From assembly GCA_963704585.1 (NCBI GenBank), contig OY969919.1:1240001-1304000 (forward strand): DNA of 64,000 nt, written 5' to 3'. Shown here piece by piece: positions 8,380-16,391 of this stretch. A model generated the notes under the pieces. The model was not told the origin of the DNA. It worked only from the letters and a program-made list of their open reading frames with translations, and searched no databases. Each line of letters starts with the position of its first letter. Within the stretch, counting starts at the first letter, position 1. The position numbers and the translations under genes are program-made. The DNA comes from Bog-756 sp963704585. Its GTDB lineage: Bacteria > Actinomycetota > Acidimicrobiia > Acidimicrobiales > RAAP-2.

Positions 8380-9679
8380 CGGGGTGCACGCGGGTCGACC
8401 GTCCGGACGCCGTGCGTCGTCGGTCGCGGAGCACGCCGAGCCCGCGGAGGCCGTCGAGGAGACGGTCGACGTCGCGGTCGGTGTGGATCGCCGAGAGCGT
8501 GACGCGGAGTCGCGAGGTACCCGGTGCGACCGTGGGCGGCCGGATCGCAGGCACCCACAGTCCGGCCTCGAGCAGCCGCTCGGACGCAGCGACCGCGTCG
8601 GCCTCGGTACCGATCACGACCGGCACGATCGGCGACGGGTGCGGGGCGAGCCCCAACGGCACCGTGACGCGGGCCACCAGGCCGGCCAGCCGCTCGAGCA
8701 GCGCCGCGCCCTCGCCGGAGCGCAGCACGTCGAGTGCCGCCAGCGCGGCGGCGGCATCCGCCGGCGTCGGCGCCGTCGTGAAGATGTAGGGGCGCGCCCG
8801 GTTCACGAGGAGCTCGACGGCGCGCCTCGGGCCGCCGACGAAGCCGCCGAGCGAACCGAGCGTCTTGGAGAGGGTGCCCACCCTGAGCAGCAGGGGCCCC
8901 CTCCCCGAACTCGCCGCCCCGCCGGCCGGAGCCGCGGACGGTTCGGGACCGAGCACCGCGTGGGCCTCGTCCAGCACGAGGAGGGCGTCGTGACGGGCGG
9001 CGACCTCGGTGAGCCCGTCGAGGTCGACGGCGTCACCGTCCATCGAGAAGACCGTGTCCGTCACGACGAGCGGGCGCCCCGTCGCGTCCCCCAGTGCTGC
9101 GTCGAGGGCGTCGAGATCCGCGTGCGGACAGATCGTGACCGCTGCCTTCGCGAGTCGGCACCCGTCGACGATGGAGGCATGGTTGAGCTCGTCCGAAAAC
9201 ACGTGCACATCCGCGCCGCCGAGGACCGAGAGCACCGAGAGGTTGGCGGCGAATCCGGTGGGGAAGAGCACCGCCTCCTCGCACCCCTTCCACTCGGCGA
9301 GCGCGACTTCGAGCGCGCGATGGACCGGGCGTGAGCCGGTCACGAGACGCGACGCGCCCGAGCCACTCCCCCACCGCTCGAGTGCCCCACGGGCTGCGGC
9401 GATCACGGCCGGGTGCGCCGAGAGCCCGAGGTAGTCGTTCGACGCGAACGAGACGACCGGCCGCGTCGCCGCGACGTCCCCGGTCGGGTCGCCGAGCAGG
9501 CCCCACGGCCCACGTGCGTCGAAGGTGCGCGGCGCCCGCCAGCGGCCCGCCGCCTCGACGGCGGCGCACGAGTGCTCCAGCCATCCGTCCCAGGTGTCGA
9601 TGGCGGACGGTGCGCCCTCGTCGGTTCGCAGGTCGTCGCCGGCCCGTGTGGCGTCGCCGGAGCGCGGCGCCGCGCTCAT
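8369..9679 (-). CDS. bioF: 8-amino-7-oxononanoate synthase
   Basis: A 436-aa alpha-oxoamine synthase condensing pimeloyl thioester with L-alanine. Visible motifs are FASNDYLGLSAHPAV, GSGSGASRLVTGSRPVH, FPTGFAANLSVLSVL, FSDELNHASIVDGCR, the PLP-binding LLVLDEAHAVLG, and the Schiff-base lysine in VGTLSKTLGSLGGF. The protein is about 50 residues longer than typical BioF, mostly from a polar N-terminal extension before residue 60 and a Gly/Ala-rich insert near PSAAPAGGAASSGRG. Its ATG overlaps the bioA stop (ATGA), showing tight coupling. Confidence 0.93.
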   Translation of the reverse strand: MSAAPRSGDATRAGDDLRTDEGAPSAIDTWDGWLEHSCAAVEAAGRWRAPRTFDARGPWGLLGDPTGDVAATRPVVSFASNDYLGLSAHPAVIAAARGALERWGSGSGASRLVTGSRPVHRALEVALAEWKGCEEAVLFPTGFAANLSVLSVLGGADVHVFSDELNHASIVDGCRLAKAAVTICPHADLDALDAALGDATGRPLVVTDTVFSMDGDAVDLDGLTEVAARHDALLVLDEAHAVLGPEPSAAPAGGAASSGRGPLLLRVGTLSKTLGSLGGFVGGPRRAVELLVNRARPYIFTTAPTPADAAAALAALDVLRSGEGAALLERLAGLVARVTVPLGLAPHPSPIVPVVIGTEADAVAASERLLEAGLWVPAIRPPTVAPGTSRLRVTLSAIHTDRDVDRLLDGLRGLGVLRDRRRTASGRSTRVHPVAS

Positions 9680-10974
9680 CCGGCGTCCTCGGCGTGGACC
9701 GCACGGATCGAGTCGGCGAGCACGTCGACCACCCGGTCGATCTCGTCGGCGGTCGTGGTGAGCGGAGGCATGACCACGACGACGTCGCCGAGCGGGCGGA
9801 GGAGCACCCCGCGGGACACGGCGGCCGCGCAGACCCGACGGCCCCACCGGCTCGCGCCGGGGGGCGGGGCGAGCTCGACGCCGCACATGAGCCCGCGCCG
9901 CCGAACGGCGCCGACCCCCGCGAGCGGGGCGACGTCTGCGTCGAGCCGCTCGCCCAGCCGGGAGGCGACCGCGGTCACCTGGTCGAGGACGTCCCACTCG
10001 TCGAGGAGTCGCAGGTGGCGGAGCGCGACCGCGCAGGCCAACGCGTTCCCGCCGTAGGAGTGGCCGTGGTAGAAGGTCGCCTCCCCGAGGTCGGCCCCGG
10101 CGAAGGCGTCGAAGACCCGTCCCGAGCAGACCGTCGCCGACAGGGGCAGGTAGCCCCCGGTGATCCCCTTGCCGAGGCAGAGGAGGTCGGGCCGGAAGTC
10201 CGGACCGGCCCACTCGCTCGCGAAGAGGCGGCCGGTCCTCCCGAAGCCGGTGGCCACCTCGTCGCAGACCAGCAGCACGCCGAGCTCGCGGCAGGCTTCG
10301 CCCACACGCGCGAGGTCCTCGCCGTCCGCAACCAGCATCCCGGACGCACCCTGGACGATCGGTTCGAGTACCACGGCCGCCAAGGAGCGCGCCTCGGACT
10401 CGACGCAGCCGATGAGCTTGTCCGCCCAGTCGGGCGACGCGTAGCCGGGCGTGCGGACCACCGGGAAGCGGAGCGGATCGAAGAGGGTGGTGCCGAACCC
10501 GCCGTCACCGAGGGAGAGCGCGCCGACGGTGTCGCCGTGATACGCGCCGCCGAGGGCGACGAACCGGTCGTGGCCCGGCTCCCCTCCGTTGACCCAGTAC
10601 TGGAAGGCGACCTTGAGCGCCTGCTCGACCGCCACGGCGCCGTCGGATCCGAACAGCACGTGCGGGTCGTCGACCGGGACGACACCGGCGAGCGCTTCGG
10701 CGAACTCGATCGACGCCCGGCTCCCGTTGCCGAGCAGTGTTGCGTGGGCGACCCGCCCGAGCTGCTCGGTGACCGCGGCGTCGAGCTCGGGCACCCGGTG
10801 CCCGAGCGTGGTCACCCACAGCGAGGAGATCGCGTCGAAGTACCGGTTGCCGTGCACGTCGACGAGCTCACGGCCCTCGGCGCGGTCGACGATGACCGGC
10901 GCATTGTCGGGGAACGCCTCCATCTGGGTGAAGCCGTGCCAGACGACGGCCGCGTCCGCGCGCGATCCAGGCAT
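9676..10974 (-). CDS. bioA: Adenosylmethionine-8-amino-7-oxononanoate aminotransferase
   Basis: A 432-aa class III aminotransferase that makes 7,8-diaminopelargonate using S-adenosylmethionine as amino donor. Diagnostic features are VVWHGFTQMEAF at the N-terminus, the 'SSLWVTTLGHR' segment, GSDGAVAVEQALKVAFQYW, the glycine-rich ALGGAYHGDTVGALS, LVCDEVATGFGRTG, the PLP lysine in CLGKGITGGYLPL, and FYHGHSYGGNALAC. First gene of the bio operon. No strong ribosome-binding site is visible before ATG 10974. The 135-bp region to the divergent riboflavin synthase contains a 9-bp inverted repeat listed separately. Confidence 0.93.
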   Translation of the reverse strand: MPGSRADAAVVWHGFTQMEAFPDNAPVIVDRAEGRELVDVHGNRYFDAISSLWVTTLGHRVPELDAAVTEQLGRVAHATLLGNGSRASIEFAEALAGVVPVDDPHVLFGSDGAVAVEQALKVAFQYWVNGGEPGHDRFVALGGAYHGDTVGALSLGDGGFGTTLFDPLRFPVVRTPGYASPDWADKLIGCVESEARSLAAVVLEPIVQGASGMLVADGEDLARVGEACRELGVLLVCDEVATGFGRTGRLFASEWAGPDFRPDLLCLGKGITGGYLPLSATVCSGRVFDAFAGADLGEATFYHGHSYGGNALACAVALRHLRLLDEWDVLDQVTAVASRLGERLDADVAPLAGVGAVRRRGLMCGVELAPPPGASRWGRRVCAAAVSRGVLLRPLGDVVVVMPPLTTTADEIDRVVDVLADSIRAVHAEDAG

Positions 10975-11035
10975 CCGGCTCGGCGGCGCGGTCCGGCTCT
11001 CGCATCGGACGGAGTCTTGTCCACGGGACCGGTGG

Positions 11036-11071
11036 TGGCGAACCGGCTGATCGCCCCGTTCGGGTTCGCCA
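11036..11071. promoter_or_regulatory. Candidate operator: 9-bp inverted repeat between bioA and ribC
   Basis: TGGCGAACC and GGTTCGCCA form a perfect inverted repeat separated by 18 nt. It lies between the divergent bioA and riboflavin synthase genes, and its right arm reaches the expected -35 region of the ribC promoter. The AACC...GGTT core recalls known biotin operators bound by bifunctional BirA, although their spacer is nearer 14-16 nt and the birA in this window has no DNA-binding domain. The regulator is therefore unknown. Confidence 0.4.
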
Positions 11072-11096
11072 TGGACCTGCGGCGCGGAAGGCCCGG

Positions 11097-11102
11097 TAGG
11101 CT
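11097..11102 (+). promoter_or_regulatory. -10 of ribC (TAGGCT)
   Basis: TAGGCT lies 7 nt before ATG 11110; TGGACC about 19 nt upstream could be a weak -35. A leaderless transcript is likely. Confidence 0.5.
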
Positions 11103-11109
11103 CGCCCGC

Positions 11110-11586
11110 ATGGACCGGATCGGAGTGGTCGACACCATGTTCGCCCGGTACGACATGGGCGCGGAGGCCGTCGACGAGCTCGAGTCGTGCCCCGGTCACG
11201 GGTCGACCTTCGAGATCGTCCGGCGGACCGTGCCCGGCTTCAAGGACCTCGGCGTCGCCTGCAAGCGCCTCGTCGAGCAGGAGGGCTGCGCGATCGTCGT
11301 GGCGCTCGCGATGCCCGGGAAGGCCGCGATCGACCAGGTCTGTGCGCACGAGGCCTCCCAGGGGATCATGCTCGCCCAGCTGATGACCTCCACCCACATC
11401 CTCGAGGTCTTCGTCCACGAGAACGAGGAGGAGGACCCGGTCCGGCTCGCGGACGTGTGTACGAACCGTGCGAGGAAGCACGCGCGCAACGCCTACTGGA
11501 TGCTCTACGAGCCCGAGCAGCTCACCCGCCGGGCCGGCCGGGGCATCCGCCAGGGCTACGAGGACGCAGGACCGATCCTCGCATAG
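11110..11586 (+). CDS. ribC: Archaeal-type riboflavin synthase
   Basis: A 158-aa protein matching the archaeal riboflavin synthase family, which is related to lumazine synthase rather than to bacterial RibE. The sequence reads like Methanothermobacter RibC throughout: RIGVVDTMFARYDM, RRTVPGFKDLGVACKRL, CAIVVALAMPGKAAID, VCAHEASQGIMLAQLM, STHILEVFVHENE, and the end RAGRGIRQGYEDAGPIL. It should dismute two molecules of 6,7-dimethyl-8-ribityllumazine to riboflavin. No other riboflavin gene adjoins it; its divergent neighbour is bioA. Codon use and GC look like the surroundings, so any transfer is not recent. ATG 11110 follows TAGGCT by 7 nt. Confidence 0.88.
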   Translation: MDRIGVVDTMFARYDMGAEAVDELESCPGHGSTFEIVRRTVPGFKDLGVACKRLVEQEGCAIVVALAMPGKAAIDQVCAHEASQGIMLAQLMTSTHILEVFVHENEEEDPVRLADVCTNRARKHARNAYWMLYEPEQLTRRAGRGIRQGYEDAGPILA

Positions 11587-11620
11587 GCGGATCCCGGCTC
11601 GGCGCGGCTCCGGCTCCCGG

Positions 11621-12790
11621 TCAGCCCTCCGGATCGTGGGGCAGTCCGAGGGTGCGCTCGGAGATGATGTTGCGCTGCACCTCGGCCGTCCCGCCACCGA
11701 TGGTGAGCGCAGGGGCGAAGAGGAAGCCGTAGCTCCAGAACGCGTCGGGCCACGGATCGCCGCTCCCCGCTGCAGCCGATCGGGCGACGCGCTCCCCGGC
11801 ACGTGCGCCCGGACCGGCTTCCGCGAGCATCCCGCGTGCACCGGCCAGGTCGCGGGCGACGGCCATCACGTGCTGCCCGTGCTCGTCGGCGATCGCCTTG
11901 CGCACCGACGCTTCCGGCCCGGGCGGCGCCCCCGCCACCGCGGCGGAGACCAGGCGGAGCCGGAGCAGGCGGAGCACCTCGCCCTCGGCCCACACCGCGG
12001 CGACCCGCTGGCGGAGCAGCGGGTCGCGCACGCCCCCGTGTCGCCGGACCTCCTCGACCAGGTCGGCGGCGGTCGGACCCATCCCCCAGAGCGATCCCGA
12101 GCCCGAGAGCGAGACCCGTTCGTTGCCGAGGGTGACCTTGGCGAGCGACCACCCGTCGCCTTCGGTCCCGACCAGGTGGCCGCGCGTGAGGCGGACGCCG
12201 TCGAGGAAGACCTCGTTGAACGTGTGGGTGCCGGTCATGTCCGTGAGCGGCCGGACGGTCACGCCGGGTGCGTCCATCGGGCAGACGAAGTACGAGATGC
12301 CCCGGTGCCGAGGGGCCGCCGGGTCGGTGCGGGCCAGCAGGATGCCGAAGCGCGCCGTGTGCGCATAGGAGGTCCAGACCTTCTGCCCGTCGACCACCCA
12401 CTCGTCGCCGTCGCGCACTCCGCGGGTGCTGAGCGAAGCGAGGTCGGAGCCGGCCCCCGGCTCGCTGAAGAGCTGGCACCAGAGCTCCTCCCCGGCGAGC
12501 AGGGGCAGCAGATAGCGCGCCTTCTGCTCGTCGGTCCCCGCATGGAGGATGGTCGGGCCGGCCCAGCCGATCCCGATCATGTTGTCCGGGCGCCGGACCC
12601 CCGCCCGCCGGAGCTCCTCGTCGATCGCGAGCTGCAACGACGGGTCCGCGGCGAGACCCCACGGCTCGGGCCAGTGCGGTGCCACGAGCCCGCGCTCGGC
12701 GAGCGCGCGTCCGCTGGGGGCCGGGTGCTCGACGAGCCACTCGCGGACCGCGGCCACCCGGGGGTCCGGGTGCTGCGGTGCACGGGTCAC
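11621..12790 (-). CDS. Acyl-CoA dehydrogenase
   Basis: A 389-aa FAD-dependent acyl-CoA dehydrogenase. The two signature blocks are present: CQLFSEPGAGSDLASLSTRG in the middle domain, and SYGFLFAPALTIGGGTAEVQRNIISERTLGLP at the C-terminus. A catalytic base at the usual glutamate position cannot be assigned with certainty. Many actinobacterial members of this subgroup act on steroid side-chain or branched acyl-CoAs, but the substrate is not readable here. GTG 12790 is 7 nt after a TACGCT hexamer. The divergent neighbour is an acyl-CoA synthetase, so the pair may activate and then oxidise the same acid. Confidence 0.88.
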   Translation of the reverse strand: MTRAPQHPDPRVAAVREWLVEHPAPSGRALAERGLVAPHWPEPWGLAADPSLQLAIDEELRRAGVRRPDNMIGIGWAGPTILHAGTDEQKARYLLPLLAGEELWCQLFSEPGAGSDLASLSTRGVRDGDEWVVDGQKVWTSYAHTARFGILLARTDPAAPRHRGISYFVCPMDAPGVTVRPLTDMTGTHTFNEVFLDGVRLTRGHLVGTEGDGWSLAKVTLGNERVSLSGSGSLWGMGPTAADLVEEVRRHGGVRDPLLRQRVAAVWAEGEVLRLLRLRLVSAAVAGAPPGPEASVRKAIADEHGQHVMAVARDLAGARGMLAEAGPGARAGERVARSAAAGSGDPWPDAFWSYGFLFAPALTIGGGTAEVQRNIISERTLGLPHDPEG

Positions 12791-12797
12791 GGGCGCC

Positions 12798-12803
12798 AGC
12801 GTA
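12798..12803 (-). promoter_or_regulatory. -10 of the acyl-CoA dehydrogenase gene (TACGCT)
   Basis: TACGCT on the minus strand ends 7 nt before GTG 12790; leaderless spacing. Confidence 0.5.
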
Positions 12804-12911
12804 GGCTGCTCCGATCCGACCGGCTGGGGGGGCGCCCGGGCGATCGGTCGGTGCGGCGGAGCTGGATCGGAGCCGGAGCCGCGAGGGGGCCGGGGGGATG
12901 AGGAGCGAGCC

Positions 12912-14564
12912 GTGAGCACGTGGAACTTCGCAGACGTCTGGGACGCGGTCGCCGCGCAGCTGCCCGACGCTCCCGCCGTAACGCACGGCGACCGCACCCT
13001 CAGCTGGCGGGTCTTCGACGACCGGTCCGAGAACGTGGCGCGCTGGCTGGTCGGGGCGGACGTGGCCCGCCAGGACAAGGTCGCGATCTACCTCTACAAC
13101 TGCTCCGAGTACCTCGAGGCGACCTTCGCCTGTCTCAAGATCGCCCTCGTCCCGATCAACACCAACTACCGCTACGCCGACGACGAGCTCGTCTACCTGT
13201 GGGACAACGCGGACGCGGTGGCCGTCGTCTTCCACGGCGCGTTCGTCGAGCGCATCGAGGGGATCCTCGACCGGCTGCCCAAGGTGCGCAGCTGGCTCTG
13301 GGTCGACGACGGCACCGCATCGTGCCCGCCGTGGGCGGTGCCGTTCGAGGAGGCCGCCGGCACGACCGGCTTCGCGCCAGACGGCACGGGGCCCGAGCGG
13401 GTCGCGCCGCCCTGGGGCCGCAGCCCCGACGACCTCTACATGCTCTACACCGGCGGGACGACCGGCATGCCGAAGGGCGTGATGTGGCGCCAGGACGACC
13501 TCTTCGCCCGACTCAACAGCGGCGGCTTCCGCCGCTACCCCGAGGGCGGCGGTCCCGACGACGTGCGCGCCGAGCTCGCCCGGAGCGGGCCCGGCATGAC
13601 CCTCCTTCCGGCCTGCCCCCTGATGCACGGCACGGGCGGCTTCACCGCCCTCGAGTGCCTGAGCGAGGGCGGCCGCGTCGTGACGCTGACCTCCCGGCGA
13701 TTCGACCCGGTCGAGCTGCTCGACACGATCGAGCGCGAGCGGGTCAACGGGCTGATCATCGTCGGCGACGCGTTCGCCAAGCCGATCCTCGCCGCGCTCG
13801 ACGCCGAGCCGGAGCGGTGGGACGTCTCGAGCCTGGTCGGGATCATCTCGTCGGGCGTCATGTGGAGCGAGCAGTCCAAGCAGGGGCTGCTCCGGCACCA
13901 CCCCGGCATGCTCCTCGTCGACGTCTTCTCCTCCTCGGAGGCGCTCGGCATGGGGAACTCCGTCTCGTCGGGGGCGGCGGCGGCCCGCACCGCCGAGTTC
14001 ACCCTCGGCCCGGAGGTCCGGGTCATCGACGCGGACGGGAAGGACGTCGAGCCGGGGTCGGGCGGCACCGGCGTGCTCGCGCTCGGCGGACGCATCCCGG
14101 TCGGCTACTACAAGGACGAACAGAAGTCCGCCGCGACGTTCCGGGTCATCGACGGCGTGCGCTACTCGGTCCCCGGCGACTATGCGCAGGTCGGCGAGGA
14201 CGGCTCCATCCACCTGCTCGGGCGCGGCTCGGTGTGCATCAACACCGGCGGTGAGAAGGTCTACCCCGAGGAGGTCGAAGAGGTCGTCAAGACCGCGGAG
14301 GACGTGGCCGACGCGGTCGTCGTCGGCATACCCGACGAGCGCTTCGGCGAGGTGATCGTGGCCGTGGTCGAGCTGCGGCCCGGGGCGGCAGGGGACGTCG
14401 CGCCCCAGGTCCTCATCGACCACGTGCGGGGACGGCTCGCCGCGTACAAGGCGCCGCGGCAGGTGCGCTTCGTCGACACCATCGGCCGGGCACCCTCGGG
14501 CAAGGTCGATTACGGCCGGCACCGCTCCGAGACGGCCGAGTGGCTCGGGGTCGCCCTCTCCTGA
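12912..14564 (+). CDS. Acyl-CoA synthetase (AMP-forming)
   Basis: A 550-aa adenylate-forming enzyme that activates a carboxylic acid to its CoA thioester. The ATP loop is LYTGGTTGMPKGVMWRQ (about residues 177-193). The adenine and acyl pocket region includes IISSGVMWSEQSKQ and VDVFSSSEALGMG. The hinge motif is GDYAQVGEDGSIHLLGRGS, and the C-terminal lysine lies in IGRAPSGKVDYGRHR. It resembles FadD-type synthetases used on steroid or fatty acids in actinobacteria. GTG 12912 is preceded by GAGGAG. It is divergent from the acyl-CoA dehydrogenase with 121 bp between starts. Confidence 0.9.
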   Translation: MSTWNFADVWDAVAAQLPDAPAVTHGDRTLSWRVFDDRSENVARWLVGADVARQDKVAIYLYNCSEYLEATFACLKIALVPINTNYRYADDELVYLWDNADAVAVVFHGAFVERIEGILDRLPKVRSWLWVDDGTASCPPWAVPFEEAAGTTGFAPDGTGPERVAPPWGRSPDDLYMLYTGGTTGMPKGVMWRQDDLFARLNSGGFRRYPEGGGPDDVRAELARSGPGMTLLPACPLMHGTGGFTALECLSEGGRVVTLTSRRFDPVELLDTIERERVNGLIIVGDAFAKPILAALDAEPERWDVSSLVGIISSGVMWSEQSKQGLLRHHPGMLLVDVFSSSEALGMGNSVSSGAAAARTAEFTLGPEVRVIDADGKDVEPGSGGTGVLALGGRIPVGYYKDEQKSAATFRVIDGVRYSVPGDYAQVGEDGSIHLLGRGSVCINTGGEKVYPEEVEEVVKTAEDVADAVVVGIPDERFGEVIVAVVELRPGAAGDVAPQVLIDHVRGRLAAYKAPRQVRFVDTIGRAPSGKVDYGRHRSETAEWLGVALS

Positions 14565-14609
14565 GCGACGACGGCGCTGCTCCGGGCGACCCGTGCCGTC
14601 CGCGCCGGT

Positions 14610-15353
14610 TCAGCCCTTGTTGGCGCCGTGGAGGCGGACGAAGTCGTTGACCGCGTAGTACGCGTCGATCGACTCACCCGCATCGCCCCAGAACCCCTCG
14701 AGGACGTCGTAGTCCATCGTGCCCTGCGCGATGTAGTGGTTGTTGACGTCGGTGATCTCGAGCTCGCCACGGCCCGACGGGACGAGGCTCGGGATGACGT
14801 CGAAGACCTCGGGGTCGTAGCAGTAGATGCCGGTGACGCCGAACTTCGAGGCGGGCTGTTCGGGCTTCTCGGTGATGCCGATCACCCGCCCGTCCTCGTC
14901 GAAGGTCGGTACACCGAGGTGCCGGAGGTGCTCGATCTCGTCGACCGGCGTGAGGAGGATGCGTGCACCCCGTGGCGCGGCGTGGAACGCGTCGACCATC
15001 GGCTTGATCGAACGCTCGACGATGTTGTCCGCGAGCATCACGAGCACCGGGTCGCCGTCGACGAAGCGGGCGGCGAGCCCGAGCGCTTCGGCGATGCCGC
15101 CCGGCTTCTCCTGGTAGCCGTAGCTGAGCCGGTCGATGCCGAACTCGTGGCCGTTGCCGAGCAGCCGGAGGAACTCGCCGGCGTGGGTCCCGCCGGTGAT
15201 CAGCATGATCTCGGTGATGCCGGCGTTGACCAGCGCCTCGATGCCCCAGTTGATCATCGGGCGGTCGTAGATCGGCAGGAGGTGCTTGTTGGTGATCCGG
15301 GTGAGCGGATGGAGACGCGACCCGGTTCCGCCGGCGAGGATGACGCCCTTCAC
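14610..15353 (-). CDS. Glucose-1-phosphate thymidylyltransferase-like nucleotidyltransferase
   Basis: A 247-aa sugar nucleotidyltransferase of the short RmlA type. It has the pyrophosphorylase signature GVILAGGTGSRLHPLTRITNK, the metal/sugar region MLADNIVERSI (Asp in LAD), GVTGIYCYDPEVFDVI, LEITDVNNHYI and GFWGDAGESIDAYY. This group makes dTDP-glucose, the first step to dTDP-rhamnose, and rmlB and rmlD are at 55-57 kb. It lacks the C-terminal dimer extension of classical RmlA (about 290 aa), so nucleotide preference is uncertain. The start is GTG 15353, 7 nt after TAGGCT. Confidence 0.8.
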   Translation of the reverse strand: MKGVILAGGTGSRLHPLTRITNKHLLPIYDRPMINWGIEALVNAGITEIMLITGGTHAGEFLRLLGNGHEFGIDRLSYGYQEKPGGIAEALGLAARFVDGDPVLVMLADNIVERSIKPMVDAFHAAPRGARILLTPVDEIEHLRHLGVPTFDEDGRVIGITEKPEQPASKFGVTGIYCYDPEVFDVIPSLVPSGRGELEITDVNNHYIAQGTMDYDVLEGFWGDAGESIDAYYAVNDFVRLHGANKG

Positions 15354-15360
15354 CGCGCGC

Positions 15361-15366
15361 AGCCTA
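15361..15366 (-). promoter_or_regulatory. -10 of the nucleotidyltransferase gene, inside a stop codon
   Basis: TAGGCT lies 7 nt before GTG 15353. Its first three bases are the TAG stop codon of the upstream serine hydrolase gene, so the promoter is embedded in the end of that gene. Confidence 0.5.
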
Positions 15367-16266
15367 GGCGAGCAGGTCCGCGCCCCGCCGTCCCGCCCAG
15401 GCCAGCACGTCGTCGGCGAGCCCCGGCCAGCTCCTCGCCGCCCAGGGGCCGAAGGGCCGGTCGCTCAGCGCGGCGAGCGCGAGCCCGGCGTCGGGGTCCA
15501 CCCAGCAGAAGCCGCCTGCGCGACCGAAGTGGCCGAAGGTCGCGGGCGAGTTGGCGGTGCCCGTCCAGTGCGGCCGTTTGTTCCCCCGCAGCTCCGGACC
15601 GAGCCCCCAGTCGCACGGGTCGAAGCGCCGGTAGCCGGGCAGCACGCCCGCCAGTCCGCCGAACTGCACGGTCACCATGGCGCGGTGAGTCTCGCTACTC
15701 AGCAGCGTCGGCGCGAGCAGCTCGCCGGCGAGGGCGAGCAGGTCGCGCACGGGACCGGCGAGGCCGGTCGCCGGTGCCATCGGTCCGGGCCCCTCGAGCC
15801 GGGTGCCGTCCATGCCGAGCGGCTCCAACACGCCGGCACGGAGATACTCGCCGAACGGCATCCCCGCGCGCGCCTCGAGGACCGCACCGAGCTCTGCGTA
15901 GCCGGCGTTCGAGTAGACGCGCTCGGTCGCGGGCGGAGCGACCGGTGGGCCGGGTTCGGCTCCGAGGCCCGACGCGTGCGCGAGGAGGTGGCGCACCGTC
16001 GATCCCGGCGGCCCCGCAGGATCGTCGAGCGCGAGCGTGCCCTCCTCGCTCGCGAGGAGCACCGCGAGCGCCGTGGCCAGCTTGGTGACCGAGGCCCACC
16101 CGAACCGGTGGTCGAGCGGTCCTACCGCATGGACGACCGACACGGAGTCGGGAGTCGTCCCGGCAGTCGCGCCTCGCCCCGCGGCATTCGTCGCGGTCGC
16201 ACGCGCCACCACCCCGCAGGCGGCGGTGCCCACCGGCCACTCCGCGAGCGAGGCGAGGGGGTCCAT
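15364..16266 (-). CDS. Beta-lactamase-family serine hydrolase
   Basis: A 300-aa class C beta-lactamase/esterase-like protein. The nucleophile motif is FGWASVTKLATAL (S-x-x-K), the second motif is ERVYSNAGYAELG (Y-x-N), and a H-x-G-like third motif is FGHFGRAGGF near residue 255. Such enzymes are esterases, DD-peptidases or amide hydrolases, and the substrate is not readable. There is no obvious signal peptide, so it is probably cytoplasmic. A TACGCT hexamer lies 9 nt before the ATG. Confidence 0.85.
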   Translation of the reverse strand: MDPLASLAEWPVGTAACGVVARATATNAAGRGATAGTTPDSVSVVHAVGPLDHRFGWASVTKLATALAVLLASEEGTLALDDPAGPPGSTVRHLLAHASGLGAEPGPPVAPPATERVYSNAGYAELGAVLEARAGMPFGEYLRAGVLEPLGMDGTRLEGPGPMAPATGLAGPVRDLLALAGELLAPTLLSSETHRAMVTVQFGGLAGVLPGYRRFDPCDWGLGPELRGNKRPHWTGTANSPATFGHFGRAGGFCWVDPDAGLALAALSDRPFGPWAARSWPGLADDVLAWAGRRGADLLA

Positions 16267-16275
16267 CCCGGACCG

Positions 16276-16281
16276 AGCGTA
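16276..16281 (-). promoter_or_regulatory. -10 of the serine hydrolase gene (TACGCT)
   Basis: TACGCT lies 9 nt before ATG 16266 on the minus strand. Confidence 0.45.
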
Positions 16282-16309
16282 GATGACCGTTCTGCCGCAG
16301 CGTCCTGGC

Positions 16310-16315
16310 TACTGT
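16310..16315 (+). promoter_or_regulatory. Possible -10 of the lipase gene (TACTGT)
   Basis: TACTGT lies about 76 nt before the chosen ATG 16392. The ATG at 16317 is too close to be a leaderless start, so this transcript probably carries a leader with the ribosome-binding sequence GGGGAGAGGG. Confidence 0.35.
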
Positions 16316-16391
16316 GATGGCCGACGGGCGCCGTCACGGGGACAGCGTGGAGAGCGATCGCTTGGGGAGAGGGCTGGACCGCCGGCGCTGC

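Noticed and set aside
8369..10974. Treating bioF and bioA as longer proteins, because their frames stay open far upstream
   Set aside because: The conserved N-termini and the ATGA stop-start overlap define the true starts; upstream translation reads as Arg-rich noise.
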